A stretch of DNA of 64,000 nucleotides, taken from contig JAGGNK010008559.1 of the NCBI GenBank assembly GCA_017590115.1, positions 6,441,888 to 6,505,887 of the forward strand. Direction: 5' to 3'. The stretch's first letter is position 1. Each line of letters begins with the position of its first letter. This DNA comes from Montifringilla adamsi. Taxonomy: Eukaryota > Chordata > Aves > Passeriformes > Passeridae. Below, one piece after another: positions 36,311 through 50,513 of the stretch. Made by a program: the position numbers and the translations under genes. The notes beneath the pieces were generated by a model. That model searched no databases and had not been told where the DNA came from. It saw only the letters and a list, made by a program, of their open reading frames with translations.

Positions 36311-38555
36311 TGTAGAGTTTTCCTTGTGTCATAAAGTTTTTAAACCAGAAGTGGTGTGCTTTCTGAAGAATATAGCTCAGAGGGAATCTATAACCTTGAG
36401 CAAGAACTCAGGGTCATGTTCAGTGGTCTGTATTTTGGAGAAAGCTGTGTTGGGAAGTTAAACCGGTTCCTTTCAGCTGTAGGAATGAAAGAAGCTCTTG
36501 ACTTTCTGTCTTGTAACTTAAAGTTAAAATTTGGCTGCAAGCAAAAGTATTTATGGCGGCGTGTTAGGACATAGAGAAGATCTGGGATAAATTAAAAAAA
36601 GGTTGCTATGATGGACAGCAGAAGACAGATCTCGTCTGTGTTTTCCCCAAAATTTCAGGCTAGGGCAACCTAGAAGGAATCTGCTGGGAAAGTTATGGAT
36701 GTTTTCATTAAGTCACTGAAGTTAGGTACAAAATCTCTTCCAGTGGAAGTACTGTGTCTGGACCAAACATGATGAACAGAGTGAGAAGGCTCACCCTTAT
36801 GCTTGGAATCTTTTTGCAGGAGCTTGATTGAATACTTGTCTGGAAGCAAAAGAAAACACAAACCTCCCCTATTAATAGCCAAATAAAACTAGTGGCTTGT
36901 CAAGTAGCTTTTCTCAGGTAGCTAAAAGACATAGGAGCAAATGGGACACACTAAATAATGGCCTGAACTGTGAAATAAGAGGCAGATGACTTGCCCTTGG
37001 TGTTCAGGAGAAAATGGGTTAATCTAAAAGGGGAGCAAACACAACATTCCACCTGTGATAGAGAATGTAAATAAGTGGTGAAAATGATATGCAGGACTCC
37101 TGGGCTTGCTTAAATTCTTCTTTCTGTTAGAAAAAGTTTTAAAAAGGAAGGATTACAGTGTACATTTTATTCCTACAGTGTATTTCAAAGGACGTTTTGT
37201 GGGCAGCTCATCCAGGAAGTAGAGTCAAGTCGAATCTGGCTAAACAATGCCTGTTTTGATTATGGTATTGTGAAATATTGTGATATTTCTGAAATTCTGC
37301 ATGTATCCAGTTCAACAGGTCCCGGAAATAACACAGAAATATAGTGATACTGTAGAAACACTTTGGTTAAATTAGCATATGAGACAGGAATACAGTGCTT
37401 ATTCGAAAGACTTTATCCTAAGTTATATGGGATAACCTGAACATTGCATTTGAGAGAGGGCTGTGGAAGACTCTTGCCATCAAAAGATCCAGTGTGTCAG
37501 GTGTGTGTAGAAAATGATTATAGAGAGGCTGAGCCTGAAGCCACCATAACACAATATTTCATTTTCTGGCCTGCAGAACTGTGATGGGGTATGTGCGTGC
37601 AGGGAACAGATGGGCATTTAAACACACAGATCACCTTAGGCAAGATGAGATTTACCTGCCCTAAATTAGATGGCTCAGTCGAAGATGGTCAGCCTAAGCT
37701 CCTAATCTTTGTTGAACCAACCTTTGCCATAAGAAAGCAACAGTGTAAGGGAAACAGTCAACAACACCATGGAAACTGCTTGCTGCTGGTAGGATTTTGG
37801 TACTTGTAGCTCCAAAGTGAAGTTACTGATGGGTAAATCACCATCAGAGCATTTTCCTCTGAGTTGAAAGATGAAAAAATTATAAGGGAACACATTGCTT
37901 TCAAATATGTTGGAATAAAACCCCTAAGTTTTGTAGCCCCGAGAATTCTGTTGCTCCTCTGGAGTATTTTCATTTTTTATGACTGCATCCTGGAGCATCC
38001 TGGTGTGAGTCAAACTTTATGTTTCCCACAGCGATGGGGAAATGCCTTGTTTTATCATTCTACTCTTTGATTTTTTTTTCTCTAATTCCTTTTGGAATTT
38101 TTTATCACTAAGAAATGTTTCTGACACACACAAAAGACCAGCTTTGTGGAGAAAACAAATCTCATCACTCTCTACTGTTTGTGACCCCCATCTCTACCTT
38201 TGCTCCTGTCCTTCTTCCCTCAGTTCTTTCTGCAGACCCTGTAAAATGACTGCAGTGATGCTGAGTGTTAGTGATGAAATGAAGGTTTCATAGCCTTGCA
38301 GCCAGGAGATCTCTTGGCTGAACTGCAGGCCAGGTGAGGTTATGACAGGGGAGTTTGTGATATACTTTTCCACACTGTCTTGCCAGGACAGTGCATGCTT
38401 TTACCATGCTCATTTTCCCCTACGAGCTCTGGATTTTTGTTCATTGAACCCCTGATAAAAAGCGGTTTAGATGAGACATTTTCATTTTTTTTCACAATAG
38501 CAAAGAATATTTTGAATGCATTTCTTCCAGTAGTTTTCTGGAACCATCTGTTTAG

Positions 38556-38572
38556 AAAAAAAAAAAAAAAAA
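38556..38572. repeat. Poly-A run, 17 A
   Basis: Seventeen consecutive A between TTTAG and GCAG. No retroposed sequence is recognised upstream. Confidence 0.9.
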
Positions 38573-38917
38573 GCAGAATATTTCTTTTCTCATTATTTAA
38601 TATTATATTTTATATAAAACTCCAGAGGATTTATTAAAGTGAATAATTTCATTGCCTTTTTATAATGAGAAAAGTTTATTAGAGAACACAGGGTCATAAA
38701 GCTTTTTCCTATAAATCTCTTAATTGATCCATTTGAGCTTCAGTCTGCTCTTTCAACCCTTCAAACACGATCACCTTGTGCACTCCTGAGGGTGAGTGAG
38801 GATACAGCATGGCCCTCCTGGGCTGCTTTTAGCTAAACAACCCAAACATGACCTTCAAAATCAATCCGTGGTGAAGAAATGGAGTATTTTGCTTCTTCTG
38901 TTGACTCCAGTGTTCCT

Positions 38918-38937
38918 TGGAATTCAATTGAATTCCA
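38918..38937. repeat. Perfect 20-bp palindrome
   Basis: TGGAATTCAA joins TTGAATTCCA with no spacer, giving a perfect palindrome centred on CAATTG. It contains two EcoRI sites and two facing GGAATTC words. It could be cruciform-forming or a symmetric protein site; no specific factor is proposed. Confidence 0.9.
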
Positions 38938-39615
38938 GATTTTTTATCTTGACAATTAGTGAAAACCTGGCTGTGGAAAGGTCATCGTGAATTTCGAACG
39001 CAATGATTTTGCTGGAATGGTTAAGAAATTTTGTAATTTTCAAAGCAAAGGGTCTGGAGTAAAGAATTGTTTAGGTCTGTTGCCCAGGGAATCCACACAT
39101 TTGTTATGTACACAGAATTCTGTCACTTGTGCTCCCCACAGGCTTGAAAGATGCACTCACACAATGTTTTTCTCTGTTTTATTACTGATACAGCTGCATT
39201 CATCGCAAGAACATTGGAGTACACGTGCCCTATTGCTGCATGATTAAAAGAGAATCATATTGTTTCATGTCTCAAAACGTCCTTTGGCAACTATATCTTG
39301 TTATTAAGTTATTGAAATTGGCAAGCTGACTGTGTGGGAAGAGGTTCAAGAGTTGCATCAGTTCGATCTGGATTAGTTCCTGACTGGATGTGAGACATTT
39401 CTGTTGTAGGCAGCTCACACTCAACTTGAAATGCTACCTGCCCATGTTTGGAGCTGCCTGCCATCTGAAACTCTCAGAAGAATAGCTGCAACTGGATCTC
39501 AATTTATGGCACAGAATTGCTGTAGAGATGCAGTATTGAATAAATCACGTGTGCTTTTTAGGAAAGATTCTTGTTAATGTAATTTACAAAAGCTCTGGTC
39601 AGACCTTAAGGGTTG

Positions 39616-39632
39616 AAAAAAAAAAAAAAAAA
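39616..39632. repeat. Poly-A run, 17 A
   Basis: Seventeen A followed by GAAATCAAGAG and further purine-rich sequence. No element is recognised upstream. Confidence 0.9.
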
Positions 39633-41182
39633 GAAATCAAGAGTAGGGAGAGAGAAGTTAAAACAGAGAAGTGATGAAGAAAATTTGATTTTGGTTTAAA
39701 GGCTAGTTAAAATGCTTTTTGACTGACTGACAAGAAGGATAAAGTGTAAATAGCGATGAATTATGGAAGATAGTTGCAACAAATTTAAAAGTTTATATGA
39801 ATTGGTTCTGTGAAAGTCCAGGAGACTTTCTAATGATACATTTTGTATATAAACCTAAATTATGTGGTAATAAAGGGAAATCAGGTTATTTTTCTGAACA
39901 ATTGTTTGATGTAAGGAAACAAAAAAAGTCCTGAAAAGAAATAAAATCTTCATAGATCTTTCCCTTTTTGACTGTAATACTAATTATAGTGTCTACTCTT
40001 TGAAATTATGACAGTAAATAATTTGAATAGACTTGGGTTATAGAATGGTTTGTAAAAGCTCTGAAGCAAAATGTTAGTTTATTACTCTGACATCTGCAAA
40101 GTAGAATTCTACAGAACTAAGTAGAATTGTGGGAGTTTTTTGGGAGATTGTGTTTTGTTTGTTTTTTTTCTTAAGCCTGTACTCTAAATAGAGCAGTGTC
40201 ATATCTGTTGGCTAACTGGATAAGGCAGCACCTGAAAAAAATCAGTGGGAAATAAATTATCCTGGGATAGGAGTGTGTGACACACCAAGGACAAAGAGAG
40301 AGGAGACTACCAAGCCTTCTGACATCTTTAGAATGTATAAAACCTTTTCCTGTCTTCTTCTCCAGCAGAAGTAGCATTCTGTTTTGGCTATGTACCTGGA
40401 CACCAGACTTAGAAATATCTGGTCTGCTTCCTGCCTGAGGAAGAGAGAAAGACACAAGGCAGATTTTTTGGCTGACCTACAGGCTTTTCATTTAACTTCT
40501 TTCTGGTCACATTTCTTGAAGACAGGGCCTGCTTTACAGACAGGGTGGTCAAAGCAGCAGTTCCACTGCTGATTCACATTAATTTAGATATTTACAGACA
40601 TATATGCAAAAGCATTTGTTCAGGTGCTGCATTTAGAGGAACACTTGCTTCCTCACAAAAATTGATGTACACAAAAATACTTTGCAGAGAAGCAAGACAA
40701 AATGAATGCTTGTTTAATAATACAGGAGGGAATTCCCAAAGTGCCTAGCATTGCTGGGATTATGCTCCCGGATGTTTGTGAGATCTTTTACTGCAGGTGG
40801 TGATAAAAAAAGGGTCAGAGTTGGCTTGGTCTGTTAGAAAAAAAATTTGAATTCTTTCTTGTTTTCTTCAGAGTAAGTTGGCAGTGTGCGAGAAGCAGAC
40901 ATTCTTCTGATGTTGGGTGGAAATACCATCATATGGCTTTTTTGGAATTTCATTGTAAACTTGGACTCTGAGGCAGCCTCTGGGTGACTGGGGAGATGGT
41001 AAGTGGAGGCACAGATACACACTAATTTCTAGCCCTGTATATTTTTAGTGCATAAGAAGATGGTTCATTCCAGAGGAGTTGTACTGAAACATCTTCAGAG
41101 ATGTGGCTCATTTTTTGGAGGCAGTTGAGGAAGGGTCTCAGGGAAGGGAAATCAGTCTCATTGTACCCAGAGAAATTTAGAA

Positions 41183-41215
41183 AACATGTACCATCAAGTA
41201 ATGATGGTACATGTT
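41183..41215. repeat. Hairpin-forming inverted repeat, 14-bp perfect arms
   Basis: AACATGTACCATCA and TGATGGTACATGTT are exact reverse complements with a 5-nt loop (AGTAA). After one A/C mismatch three more pairs (AGA/TCT) extend the stem to about 18 positions. It is the longest perfect short-loop hairpin I noticed in the window. The stem is shorter than a canonical microRNA precursor (usually about 30 pairs or more), so cruciform DNA or a de novo inverted duplication is more likely. Confidence 0.9.
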
Positions 41216-44200
41216 CTCTCTGCCCAAGATTATTGAGAAAAACCCTTTATCACTCAAAAACAAAACAAAAAATAAAACACTAAAAAATTTTACTTTCAAA
41301 TGAAAAATACAGATAGACACATGACCTTAACACTGATCCATGCAATTAATGCTGTGCTGATATAGATTAATGTAAGTTTTGCAACATGACTTGCTCATTA
41401 ATAATGGTGGCATCCAATCATTTGACTAACATATATGTCTGAAATTTATATGATGACTATGTATGTCTTTACTGTTGCAGACATGCACTCTCTCTATAAA
41501 TATATATAAATATTCATGGGGTTTTGTGTATCATACCTGTCATTTAAATGTACAAAGATAGTTGAACTTTACAGAACTTTCCCATTTTGGGAGGTGTTTC
41601 CAAGGAATCTCATACCCACTGGGATGCACTGGCTCCCAGCCCCACAGTCAGGGTGTGACATGTAATTATAAGAGTAAATCTATGTATAAAACCAGAGAAA
41701 TTTGGCATGTGCTTGCATCCCTGTCTTAACTCGTCCTGCTTCGCATGATGAAATAACAGTGGAGCAGAGATGGCACAAGTTTTTATATACATCAAAAGAG
41801 AGTGCAGACCCTTCCCCATAACCCTTCCCTGGTTATGTGCAGGAATCACAGACCCATAATGGTGTGCATTCTAGGCTGTTGTTACCTGGATTAGTTTAAG
41901 CTGGGATGTTTACCATCATGTGCGTTGCAGTCACCATTTAAATATCTTTATTTTTTCTTTGATTGCATCTAAGTCACTGTAGAACTTCCAGAAATCCTTT
42001 ACCACACCACTGAAATAATAACAGGAAGAAAAAGAGAATGCCAACTTTCATCATTTCTCTTAGAAGGCAGCATTTCTTGAGAGCTGGAGGGAAAGTGCTG
42101 TGGCTCAGAGCTGCTGATTACTGTGCAACTCATGAATTATTAAGTAATGAAGTATTTTGCCATGTAAGCAATTAAAGGTCCTGTCATCTACTGAGCTGGT
42201 GATTCCACAACCACATTTGTGTCTTCGTGACTGTTTATGAAGCCACACAAATTTTTGTGTCTGTTCAGATGCCAGGCTTCTTCGTTTCCAGTTGGTACAC
42301 GTACACAGGGTGCAGAAATGGCTACAAAGAGCCTGAAGCCTCAGAGAGGATTTCTCAGTAAGTCTGAGGTGTCGTCTACTAGCTGTGGTCAGGATGGGTT
42401 TTGATGGGGGAAATTGAGTATTGTTCTTTCCCCAGCAGTGGGGATGATGCTGTTTAATGGCTTAAGGCAGGAGCCTCCTAAGTAAGCTTGTGTCTGGATA
42501 TGATTTAAACAATTTCTTCTGTGGAGAGTAAAATTTATTATCTGAAAAAGCCATAAAATGACTGCGTGTTCTGCACACACTGGTATTTTGTATCTGTCAA
42601 AAGAGGACAGATCTAGTCTGCAATGATGTCGAAACTGGAATACTAAAATAGCTGGCTGTTGAAATAAAATAGAAATAACAGGATGAGATGACAATCAAGA
42701 AATCTTTTAAAGTTCCAGAAATAGATCTGCCCTGAACAAAATAGTTTTTTGTACAAGTTGGATCAAAAGTTTACACGATTGGAGAACAGATCTGTCTTTT
42801 AATTCCTAATTTCTTATTGTTTGGGCACCTGAGAAGCGCCATAAAATGTTGTGGAATTCTGCATCCCAGGCAGATCAGTTGTTTGGTTTTACTATAGCAT
42901 ATGAATAAATTTTTTTTCAGCTGGGAATTAATTCTTAACAAACAAAAGCTATTTTACAGCCAAGAAAGATCGATGATCCCAAGTGCTAAACCCAGAGCTC
43001 CAGTTCTTTCAGTGCTCGAAACACTCGAAAATTTGGAAGCGACAACAAATTGGTTGTGAAATGAAATCACTCTACCAACATTAGGAGGATTTTGCAAGTA
43101 ATCTTGGCTTAGTCACCAGATTATTTTAACTGTGGCCCTCTGCTTCTGATGCAGATATTTCCAGTACTGAGAGGAAACTGTGAGTGGAAGCTTTCAGATG
43201 CAGCGTGATTAAGTCAAGGATATAAAGATATGGATCTCTGAGGAGCGAGGACATGAACCCAAGTAGGACTGATTTGCTTTCCAGCTTTTTAAGAGCTCAT
43301 GTTAAAACACACAGCTCTGTCAGTGGAGCTCAAGAGGTAGCTTTTACATTGCAGCTACACGGTGTCTGTAATAGGGTTCAGTTGTCGTGCTAACGGTAAG
43401 TGAGGGATCTGCAAAAATTTTCCAGATTTCTAGGAGAAAAAAATAAAATGAATGCAGTCTACTTCACATAACTGTCTGCAGTGAGCAATAAAATGGCTGT
43501 AACAGGGATCATTGCTTTGCACATGGAAAAAATATAGGTTTTCTATATACTTGCAATGCATTTGCTTAAAATTTATTGCAAGTGTATTTAAAATATATAT
43601 CCCCTGTATAAAATAGTCTGTTTTAAATGGGACAACTTTGCCAATTTTCATAATATTTCAAATATGTGGTATAACAAAATGCATTCAAAGCATCATTAAA
43701 AACTGATACTTTTGGAACATTTAAATGGGGTTATTTGTTGTCTTGAGTATCTTTAAAGAAGCATATGTGTGGAGCATTTTTCAGATACATAACTGAGAAG
43801 AAAAAAAAAAATTGAGATTCCCCCTCCCCTTCTGGGCAACCAGTGACAAGATTTAGTCCAAAATAATAGTGTACAGCAGGCTGAAGGTACCTTTGTGTCT
43901 TAACTCCCTGTGCCTTGTGTAGTAGCAGTCTAATATTTTCTGCTGGCCAGATTCAGTATAAAGTCCTGACTTTTCCATACTCCAGTGATGCAAAGTATCC
44001 GTGGGCTTGCCTAAACACAGATAAACCAGCTTTACAGCTGTTTTCTGCTGCCAAAGGAGTGCAAAGCAGCTGGAACTTATTGGTGAATCTGGTCTTATAT
44101 CTTTTCAGTGAGTTCAGAAACCCATGTGTTTGGTTGGTGGTTTTTTGGGGTTTTTTTTGTTTAAACATACAGCAGGTTGCTGTGGGAAAGGCTCAGGGTT

Positions 44201-47200
44201 AGTCTCCTGAAACGAGAAGCCAGCAAGGTTCAGAACTCAGAGCTGCTGGATGTGCAGTACTTGAGCCAAGCTCTACCTTCACAGCTTGAATATAACTAAC
44301 AGGGAGCACTGCACTTGCTTTGACAGACATGTTTTATCCCTGGAAGTTGCTCAAAAATTAACCTGGTGCACTAATTCCCTGATGGCAGCTTTAGGAAAAA
44401 TTAAAACAATATTATTTAGGGAAAATAATTGAAGGTACAGAAAGTCCTCCAATGGACAAATGGTGAGGGGAGAGTAAGTTGTGCCCAAAGCTGAACAGGA
44501 AATAGGTTTCCCAGCCTACAGGGGGAAAAAAAAAGTAAAAATAAAATGGGAATGTAGAACATTTCCTATTTTGTGTCTGGATAACAATAGCAATTAAGAA
44601 AAAATAATTATGAATGAGACCAATCTATCCTTTGGTTAAGGTTATCGATGACTTCTGCTTTGCATGACACAGATTCAAGACCTCTTATCTCTCAGTCAAA
44701 CCAGGACTTAAATCTGCATTCCTGAGATTAATCCCTCACCTTTAAGATATAGGAGAGATGGGTAATAGTGAAAAATCTTGGGGTTGCAACACAATTTGTG
44801 TTTTGGACATGCAGCACTTTAAATTGATACTTTCATACAAATGGTTTTGTTTAGACAAGTCTGTGCTATTTGAAGAGAAATGCTTTTCAATAATATTAAT
44901 GATAATGAATTAAAAAATCTGAACAGTTGGGAAGGTGCCTGAGGATTTCACGCACTTTTTTTTCTCTGCTGGCTATTAAATTACTCCATGTGAAATATCC
45001 TTTCTGTGAAATCAGAAAGGACTGAGCCTATTTGTCAACAAGCTGTAGAATAATTTGGAATGTAAAAACATCTTGTGGGTATTAGGGCACAGCAAAGTTA
45101 ATTACCTTCTTTAAAGTGTCACCAGGAGGTCCTGGAAGCTGGAAGTGGAACAGGCACCTTTAGGTGCTTCTTCCTGCATTTCATCCATGAACTGTTCTCT
45201 GGGTCTTTGACAGTCCTGTAGGTATTTAGAACTGTGATATTTTCCCATGAACCAAGCATTTTCTCTCCTCCTTTCCTCTGGATGTAACATTTGGCACTAA
45301 GACTGTGACTGTGATCATCAATCAAGCCCCTCATTTTGCAGAAGATGTGGAGTCTTTTATGACTTGCTGCATATTGGGCACAGGCATTCTTGTGATTTCT
45401 AGATCCTCATGTGCCTCAAGGTAATTTATTCTTGCACACCCCAGAAATTCTTATTTCATACTTCCCTTTCATGCCGAAGTGCCTTTTCCGTTGGGGAAGG
45501 TGATGGACAGTAGTCTTCCCTTTTGAGATGCTTGGCTTCCACTGGTACCCTCTGGTCAAGTTGATGGTTCTCATCTTTTTTCCCTAAAATCACCCAGAAC
45601 CTGCCTTAAAAATACTGAGTCTGAGTGATGGAGTATTCCTGAGGAGAGGGGAACTTGTGCTGAATGGATATGGGGAGCTGTTAGAGCTGCCTCAGGTTAT
45701 TTTCCTTTCAGGATACTGAGTAGTGCCTGTGGCTTCACAGCTATTGAATTCTGGTGGGCTTCACACTCTAGAGCTCAAGTGGCAAGGGACAAACATGGCT
45801 TTGTTCTTAGTTTTCTACAAATGTAATTATTTCTAGGGATTTACAAATTGATAGTGAATGTAGTTTGACATATATTCTTTGTTGATTTTTACATTTCCAG
45901 GCTTTTCAATGGTTGGACAGTTAAAAAGCTAGCCAGGGAAATCATAATCTACTGTAACTAAATACATAAAAATCCAATAATAAAATTATTGGGAAAAACC
46001 CTGAAGGCATTTATAAAGTAATGTAGAAAAATGTAAATCATTTAAAGAAACACCAAGGCATGGTGAAATTCATGATTATCTTAGTCAAATAACCATGAGT
46101 TGTTTTCAATAGAAAAAAGTGCCAGATTTTATCCTGTAGACCAAGAAAGCACTAGAAAATACTGTCTTCAGAGATCTCCACCATGTTCAGAAGCACTGAG
46201 AGCAGTACCCTTCATAAAGGGGGTTTTCTCCTTTAACTTTCTCACAAGAGAAAGGAGCAAGTGTAGGTACAGCTTTTTCTCAGGGAATAAAACCTAGGTA
46301 TGGAGTTGTTGGGATGGAGGGGGTTAGATGCAGGCATTTGGATTTGGTTGACTGAAATTTCATGTTCTTAAGGAAAGTTAGTCAAAGACAACAAAAGGCC
46401 TAAATAATTTATGACACTACTGTATCAAATAGTTTTAAATTGGTTTCTGAAAATGGATTTTTATTCAGAGCCCTACTAATATCTTTTATTGGTTTTTTTA
46501 CTGTTATGTACAACGTTTTTAAAGTTCACTTTTTGATTTTTCTCCCTGCAATGCTGAATGGGTCATATAGATATTCCTTAATATCAAATGCTACCTACTG
46601 AAGATGTGACTTTGAGGGTTGCTTGCTGTTGTTTAAGCTTACCACTAACTAACTACAGGTTCAATTAATTGGAATTTAATCTTAGAGTAACTTTTCTAAC
46701 TGTTGAATGGTATTCAACAATACATGTTCCTTGAAAACCTTGCTTGAGTAACATAATGAGCAAAGTATTTGAACAGAATAATAAACAATCCAATCAGTTC
46801 AAATCATTTTCAGACAAGTAGGATTCTAACACTTTTTGGCAAAATTCCAATGAAATTATTAACTTTCTAGGAGGAAAAAAATATGTGCAGCTTTACTGTA
46901 TGATTATGATTAAACATAAAATTCCAGAATTATTAAGAGAGCAATCTGACAGGTATTTCTATCCATCAAAACCTTGGACTGCCATAAATCAGAACTCCTT
47001 TTCTCACAAGAATTATTACAAGAATTCTAAATCAGCTGTTGCCGAAATGAACCTCTAAAGTTTTAGAAGTTTATAAAATAATAAGTATATCTTTCTTAAG
47101 CAGTTCCCAATTCTGGAGGACAGTTTAATATGTCCTCTTGTCAACATTGATTTTTGCTCCTCAAGGGAATATTCTACAATATGTTTTTTTGACATGTAAT

Positions 47201-48580
47201 ATGACTGCAGCCCACCATAATCTCTTGTCAGATGGTAGTGTGAATTGTATAGAAGGATTGTTTTGCTGCAAGATTTTGTTTATTTCAGGAAAAGTTCACC
47301 ATTAGACCTAGAAACTAAAACCAATAAAATTCCTGAAGGTTGGCTGGACTAGTGAGTGCAGGGTGCTTTTATGCTGTTTGAACTTTCAGAAAGCAAAAGC
47401 AGAAACCTGAATGGAATGCCGAAATGATTATTTGAGTTCATATGGATGAAGAGCTGCTACAAGACCCATCTCAGTTTTAACTCTATTTTGTAAAACTATA
47501 TATAGATTAGGCACAGTCATATCCATTAGTAATTTCTGTCTTCCTCTCATGTAAGCATAAAACTAGTTTAACAGAGTTTCCTGGGAAGAGCATGATGAAT
47601 CCAAAACACACAAGACCTCATCCAGCTTCCTGTCTGTAGGTAATGCTGCAGTCATTTTGGATTAGCGATAAACGGTCATGAAATTGGAAACAGGTTCTCC
47701 CAGCTTTACACAAGAATCTGCAAAAACATGAATACTTGTACCCAGAAAGTATGATTCCAATCCAAACATCATAAAATAATATACAGTGCATGCTTAACTG
47801 CATGCAGGTCCATAAGAATGTATTAAATGACATTGCCAGATGCCAAAGACAAATATGGTTTCAGCATTCAGATGTGTTGGAACCTGGAGGAGATGATGGC
47901 TTTTCTTCACTGTTGTCAGGGCTGTATTTCTGTAAAATTATTTCTGTCCTTAGTTTCTGGTATCATTTCCCTCATTCCTTTGCACGTGCATTGTGACATT
48001 CTGTTGGACACCTGAAAAAGTTCTGGTACAACCTCAGCCCTGTTCAGATGTGCTGGCTGGGTGACCTTCAACATGCCTTGAAACCTTTTAAGGGTACAAG
48101 GCCCCTTCTGGAAGAGCACAGTGATAAAGATACTGGGGAAGCCCTCACCAAATTTGGTGTAAAATGTGTGGGTTTTATCCCAGACCATGAATGGGAATTG
48201 GCACCCATGTGCTTTCATCTGAACAGGTTTCATTTTTTTCAGCCAAGGCATTTATCCAAGATCAGAGATCTGAGAGAGGAGAAGGCAGATACAGCCATCT
48301 TCAGTCCCTCATACAGCCACTGTAGCTTCTTCAGAGTACTCCTGGGATCACAAAAACCATGAACAGAAATGTTGATCTGAACACCAGCCCCGTGCAATTT
48401 GAGAGAAAAATGCAGATACAGTGAGTAATTCATATTAGTCAGTATTCTAAGGACTTGGAGGGTGGAACTTCCAAGTTTAGAATTCAAATATAGAATCCAA
48501 ACTAAAGACATAAATCATGATTAAATCATGCAAGTTGGGAGGCAAAAATCTGAGAAACCACTTATTCTGGGTATCTCATT

Positions 48581-48596
48581 AAAAAAAAAAAAAAAA
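48581..48596. repeat. Poly-A run, 16 A
   Basis: Sixteen consecutive A followed by TGGAGTGGAGCAGG. No element is recognised around it. Confidence 0.9.
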
Positions 48597-49162
48597 TGGA
48601 GTGGAGCAGGGTATTTGCCAGCACATAGCTCTAAATTTGGAGCTCAGCTGAAGCCATCCAATGTCAAAAATCAATGTCTTTTTGCTCATGCTTCCTGAAA
48701 TGTTTAGGCTGCAGAAGATGAAAAGCAAACTCAACTTTTTCAACCATAAGATAAAAATAAAAGAAGGCTACAAGGAAGACGTGTAAAAATGACAAAACTA
48801 GCCAGGCTCCACTTTCCAAAATGCTTTCTCATATGTGTGAAATGAATTAGGGATTTCCCTAAGCTTTCAAACTAACCCTGAGTTATAGCATTGCTGCTAG
48901 GTGATAGCCTCTCTCCCAGTAGGAACTGAATCAGAGCAGTGATGTTCAGTGACAACAGAAGATCCCCATACTTACCAATACAAATATGGGTTAAAATCTT
49001 ACAACTTTGAAATTAATTTACTTCTTTTTTATCACTGTCACTGATGTTGTTGCCTCTATGAGAATTGTGGGATTGTGGACCAGTTTGAGATTGTCTACTT
49101 GAATTCTCTTGCTCTTTTAAATGATCCACAATGACCATTCATCACATTTTGTGCAATATCCC

Positions 49163-49318
49163 AAAATCACAGAACAGTTTGGCTTGGAAAGGACCTCAAA
49201 GACCATTTTGTTCCAACCCTCCTGCCATGGGCAGGGGCACATTCCCTTAGACCAGGTTGCTCATAGCCTCATCCAGCCTGGCCTTGAACATTTCCAGGGA
49301 TGGGGAGCCCACTATAAC
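49163..49318 (-). mobile_element. CR1 LINE fragment (3' end, antisense)
   Basis: Read on the + strand, AAATCACAGAACAGTTTGG leads into TTGGAAAGGACCTCAAAGACC, TTCCAACCCTCCTGCCATGG, AGACCAGGTTGCTCATAGCC and CAGCCTGGCCTTGAACATTT. This is the familiar reverse complement of the CR1 3' untranslated tail. The CACAGAA word at the left edge is the remnant of the terminal octamer repeat, marking the 3' end of the element. The right edge fades at about 49318, where the match is lost. No coding part remains. Confidence 0.93.
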
Positions 49319-50511
49319 ATGCTTTTCCTACAAGACTGGGGCAAATATTCCAGCTGTGTAAATGTTTCTAGCTGAAAATGCAAAATCTTACAGTAAGAGT
49401 GCTTTCCAGGGATGTGGATAAGCAGCACTTGGATCCCTGCTCCAGCCTCATGGCCCTCAGAATTGCAGACACCTGCCAAGCATTCTTACTGGAAGAGTGT
49501 TACTGCTGCAGCCTGGTCATCCATCAGCCATTTGCTTTTCCCTCAGAATCTGCAGCAAGAGCTCTTTGAGTTTTTCGGCAAAACTTTGAAATTTCTTGCC
49601 AAAATCTTTCAATATGAATGGAAATTTCAGTTCCCTGGGAATAGACTCATATTTTGTCTTGGACCCTACTCCTTTATAAAGGCAATTTGTCTCCTAAAGT
49701 TACAGTTACCACAAAAATCCCAAAAAGTTTGCATTGCAAAGCATGCCCCTAGTGGTTTTCTTACAAGGCATGAAAAATGATAACAAACCAAAGCCTTACC
49801 ACCGTGCACTTGAATGCTGTGAGATGGATTTTCTGTACTGGTTGAATAATCCAGTTTCTTGAGTACAATATCTAATTTCACAGATAGAGGTGATAAGGGA
49901 GGAACATGGAAGACTTGTAGATTTACTGGCAGAATTTCATCTCTCAAATATACTTGTAATGGTACTTGGGAGAACCATTCTACTACTGTTATGTTTTCTT
50001 TCACATGCAGCAGCAGTGGCAGAAGTACATAATGTTATTTCACAGTTACATTTCAGATTTACTTTATAATCTCAAAATATGTGTGACTTTCTGGACAATC
50101 CTTCCCACAGATAACACCTTCATGTCTGCCTTATCTCAGATATTTATCTTTAAAATGATTTTCCTCAAACAGGCATGATAAAGCTTTGTGGAGTCAACAA
50201 AAATGTCATTTTATCACACGTTTCTGTTTTAGGTATCTTTGTGATTTTGACCTTTTTACTATTTCAGACAAATTCATTTTAGCTAACTTGCCCCTTATCT
50301 GCAAGCAAAGCAGTTCAGTTTTGCAAGAATAACAGAGACCTTTCTCCAGGACTTCATTACTCAGATTTTCAGGTTCCATTCTCAGACAAATTAGTTTGAA
50401 TGAGATAACTGTTAATATAATCATAATTTCTGGCTGCAACAGCATCTAACTGTCATCTGTACACTGCATTACAACTGGGATTAATTTTATCTGAGGTTTT
50501 TGCTTTTTGTT

Positions 50512-50513
<2 letters not shown>

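Larger units (their letters stand above)
35341..49162. other. Mostly unique noncoding sequence
   Basis: Nearly 14 kb with no gene I can support and no identifiable interspersed repeat after the MIR-like remnant. The 35.6-36.3 kb repeat and motif cluster, palindromes at 38918 and 41183, and A runs at 38556, 39616, 43801 and 48581 are listed separately or are self-evident homopolymers. Open frames up to about 111 codons lack domains and overlap one another on opposite strands. Confidence 0.65.

Noticed and set aside
41183..41215. microRNA precursor
   Set aside because: The stem is under 20 pairs with a 5-nt loop and no extended pairing beyond it, too short for a canonical precursor.
43355..43396. 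42-nt segment between an acceptor-like TTTTACATTGCAG and an ACG-GTAAGT donor
   Set aside because: Too short to judge and no neighbour with a compatible frame was recognised.
44132..44150. G-quadruplex formed by GGTTGGTGG and GGGG
   Set aside because: Only two-tetrad pairing is possible and the loop is a T run; the motif is weak and common.
49412..49780. 122-codon + strand frame just after a CR1 fragment
   Set aside because: It overlaps another + frame of 63 codons and does not continue the CR1 coding sense, which is on the other strand. No domain is seen.
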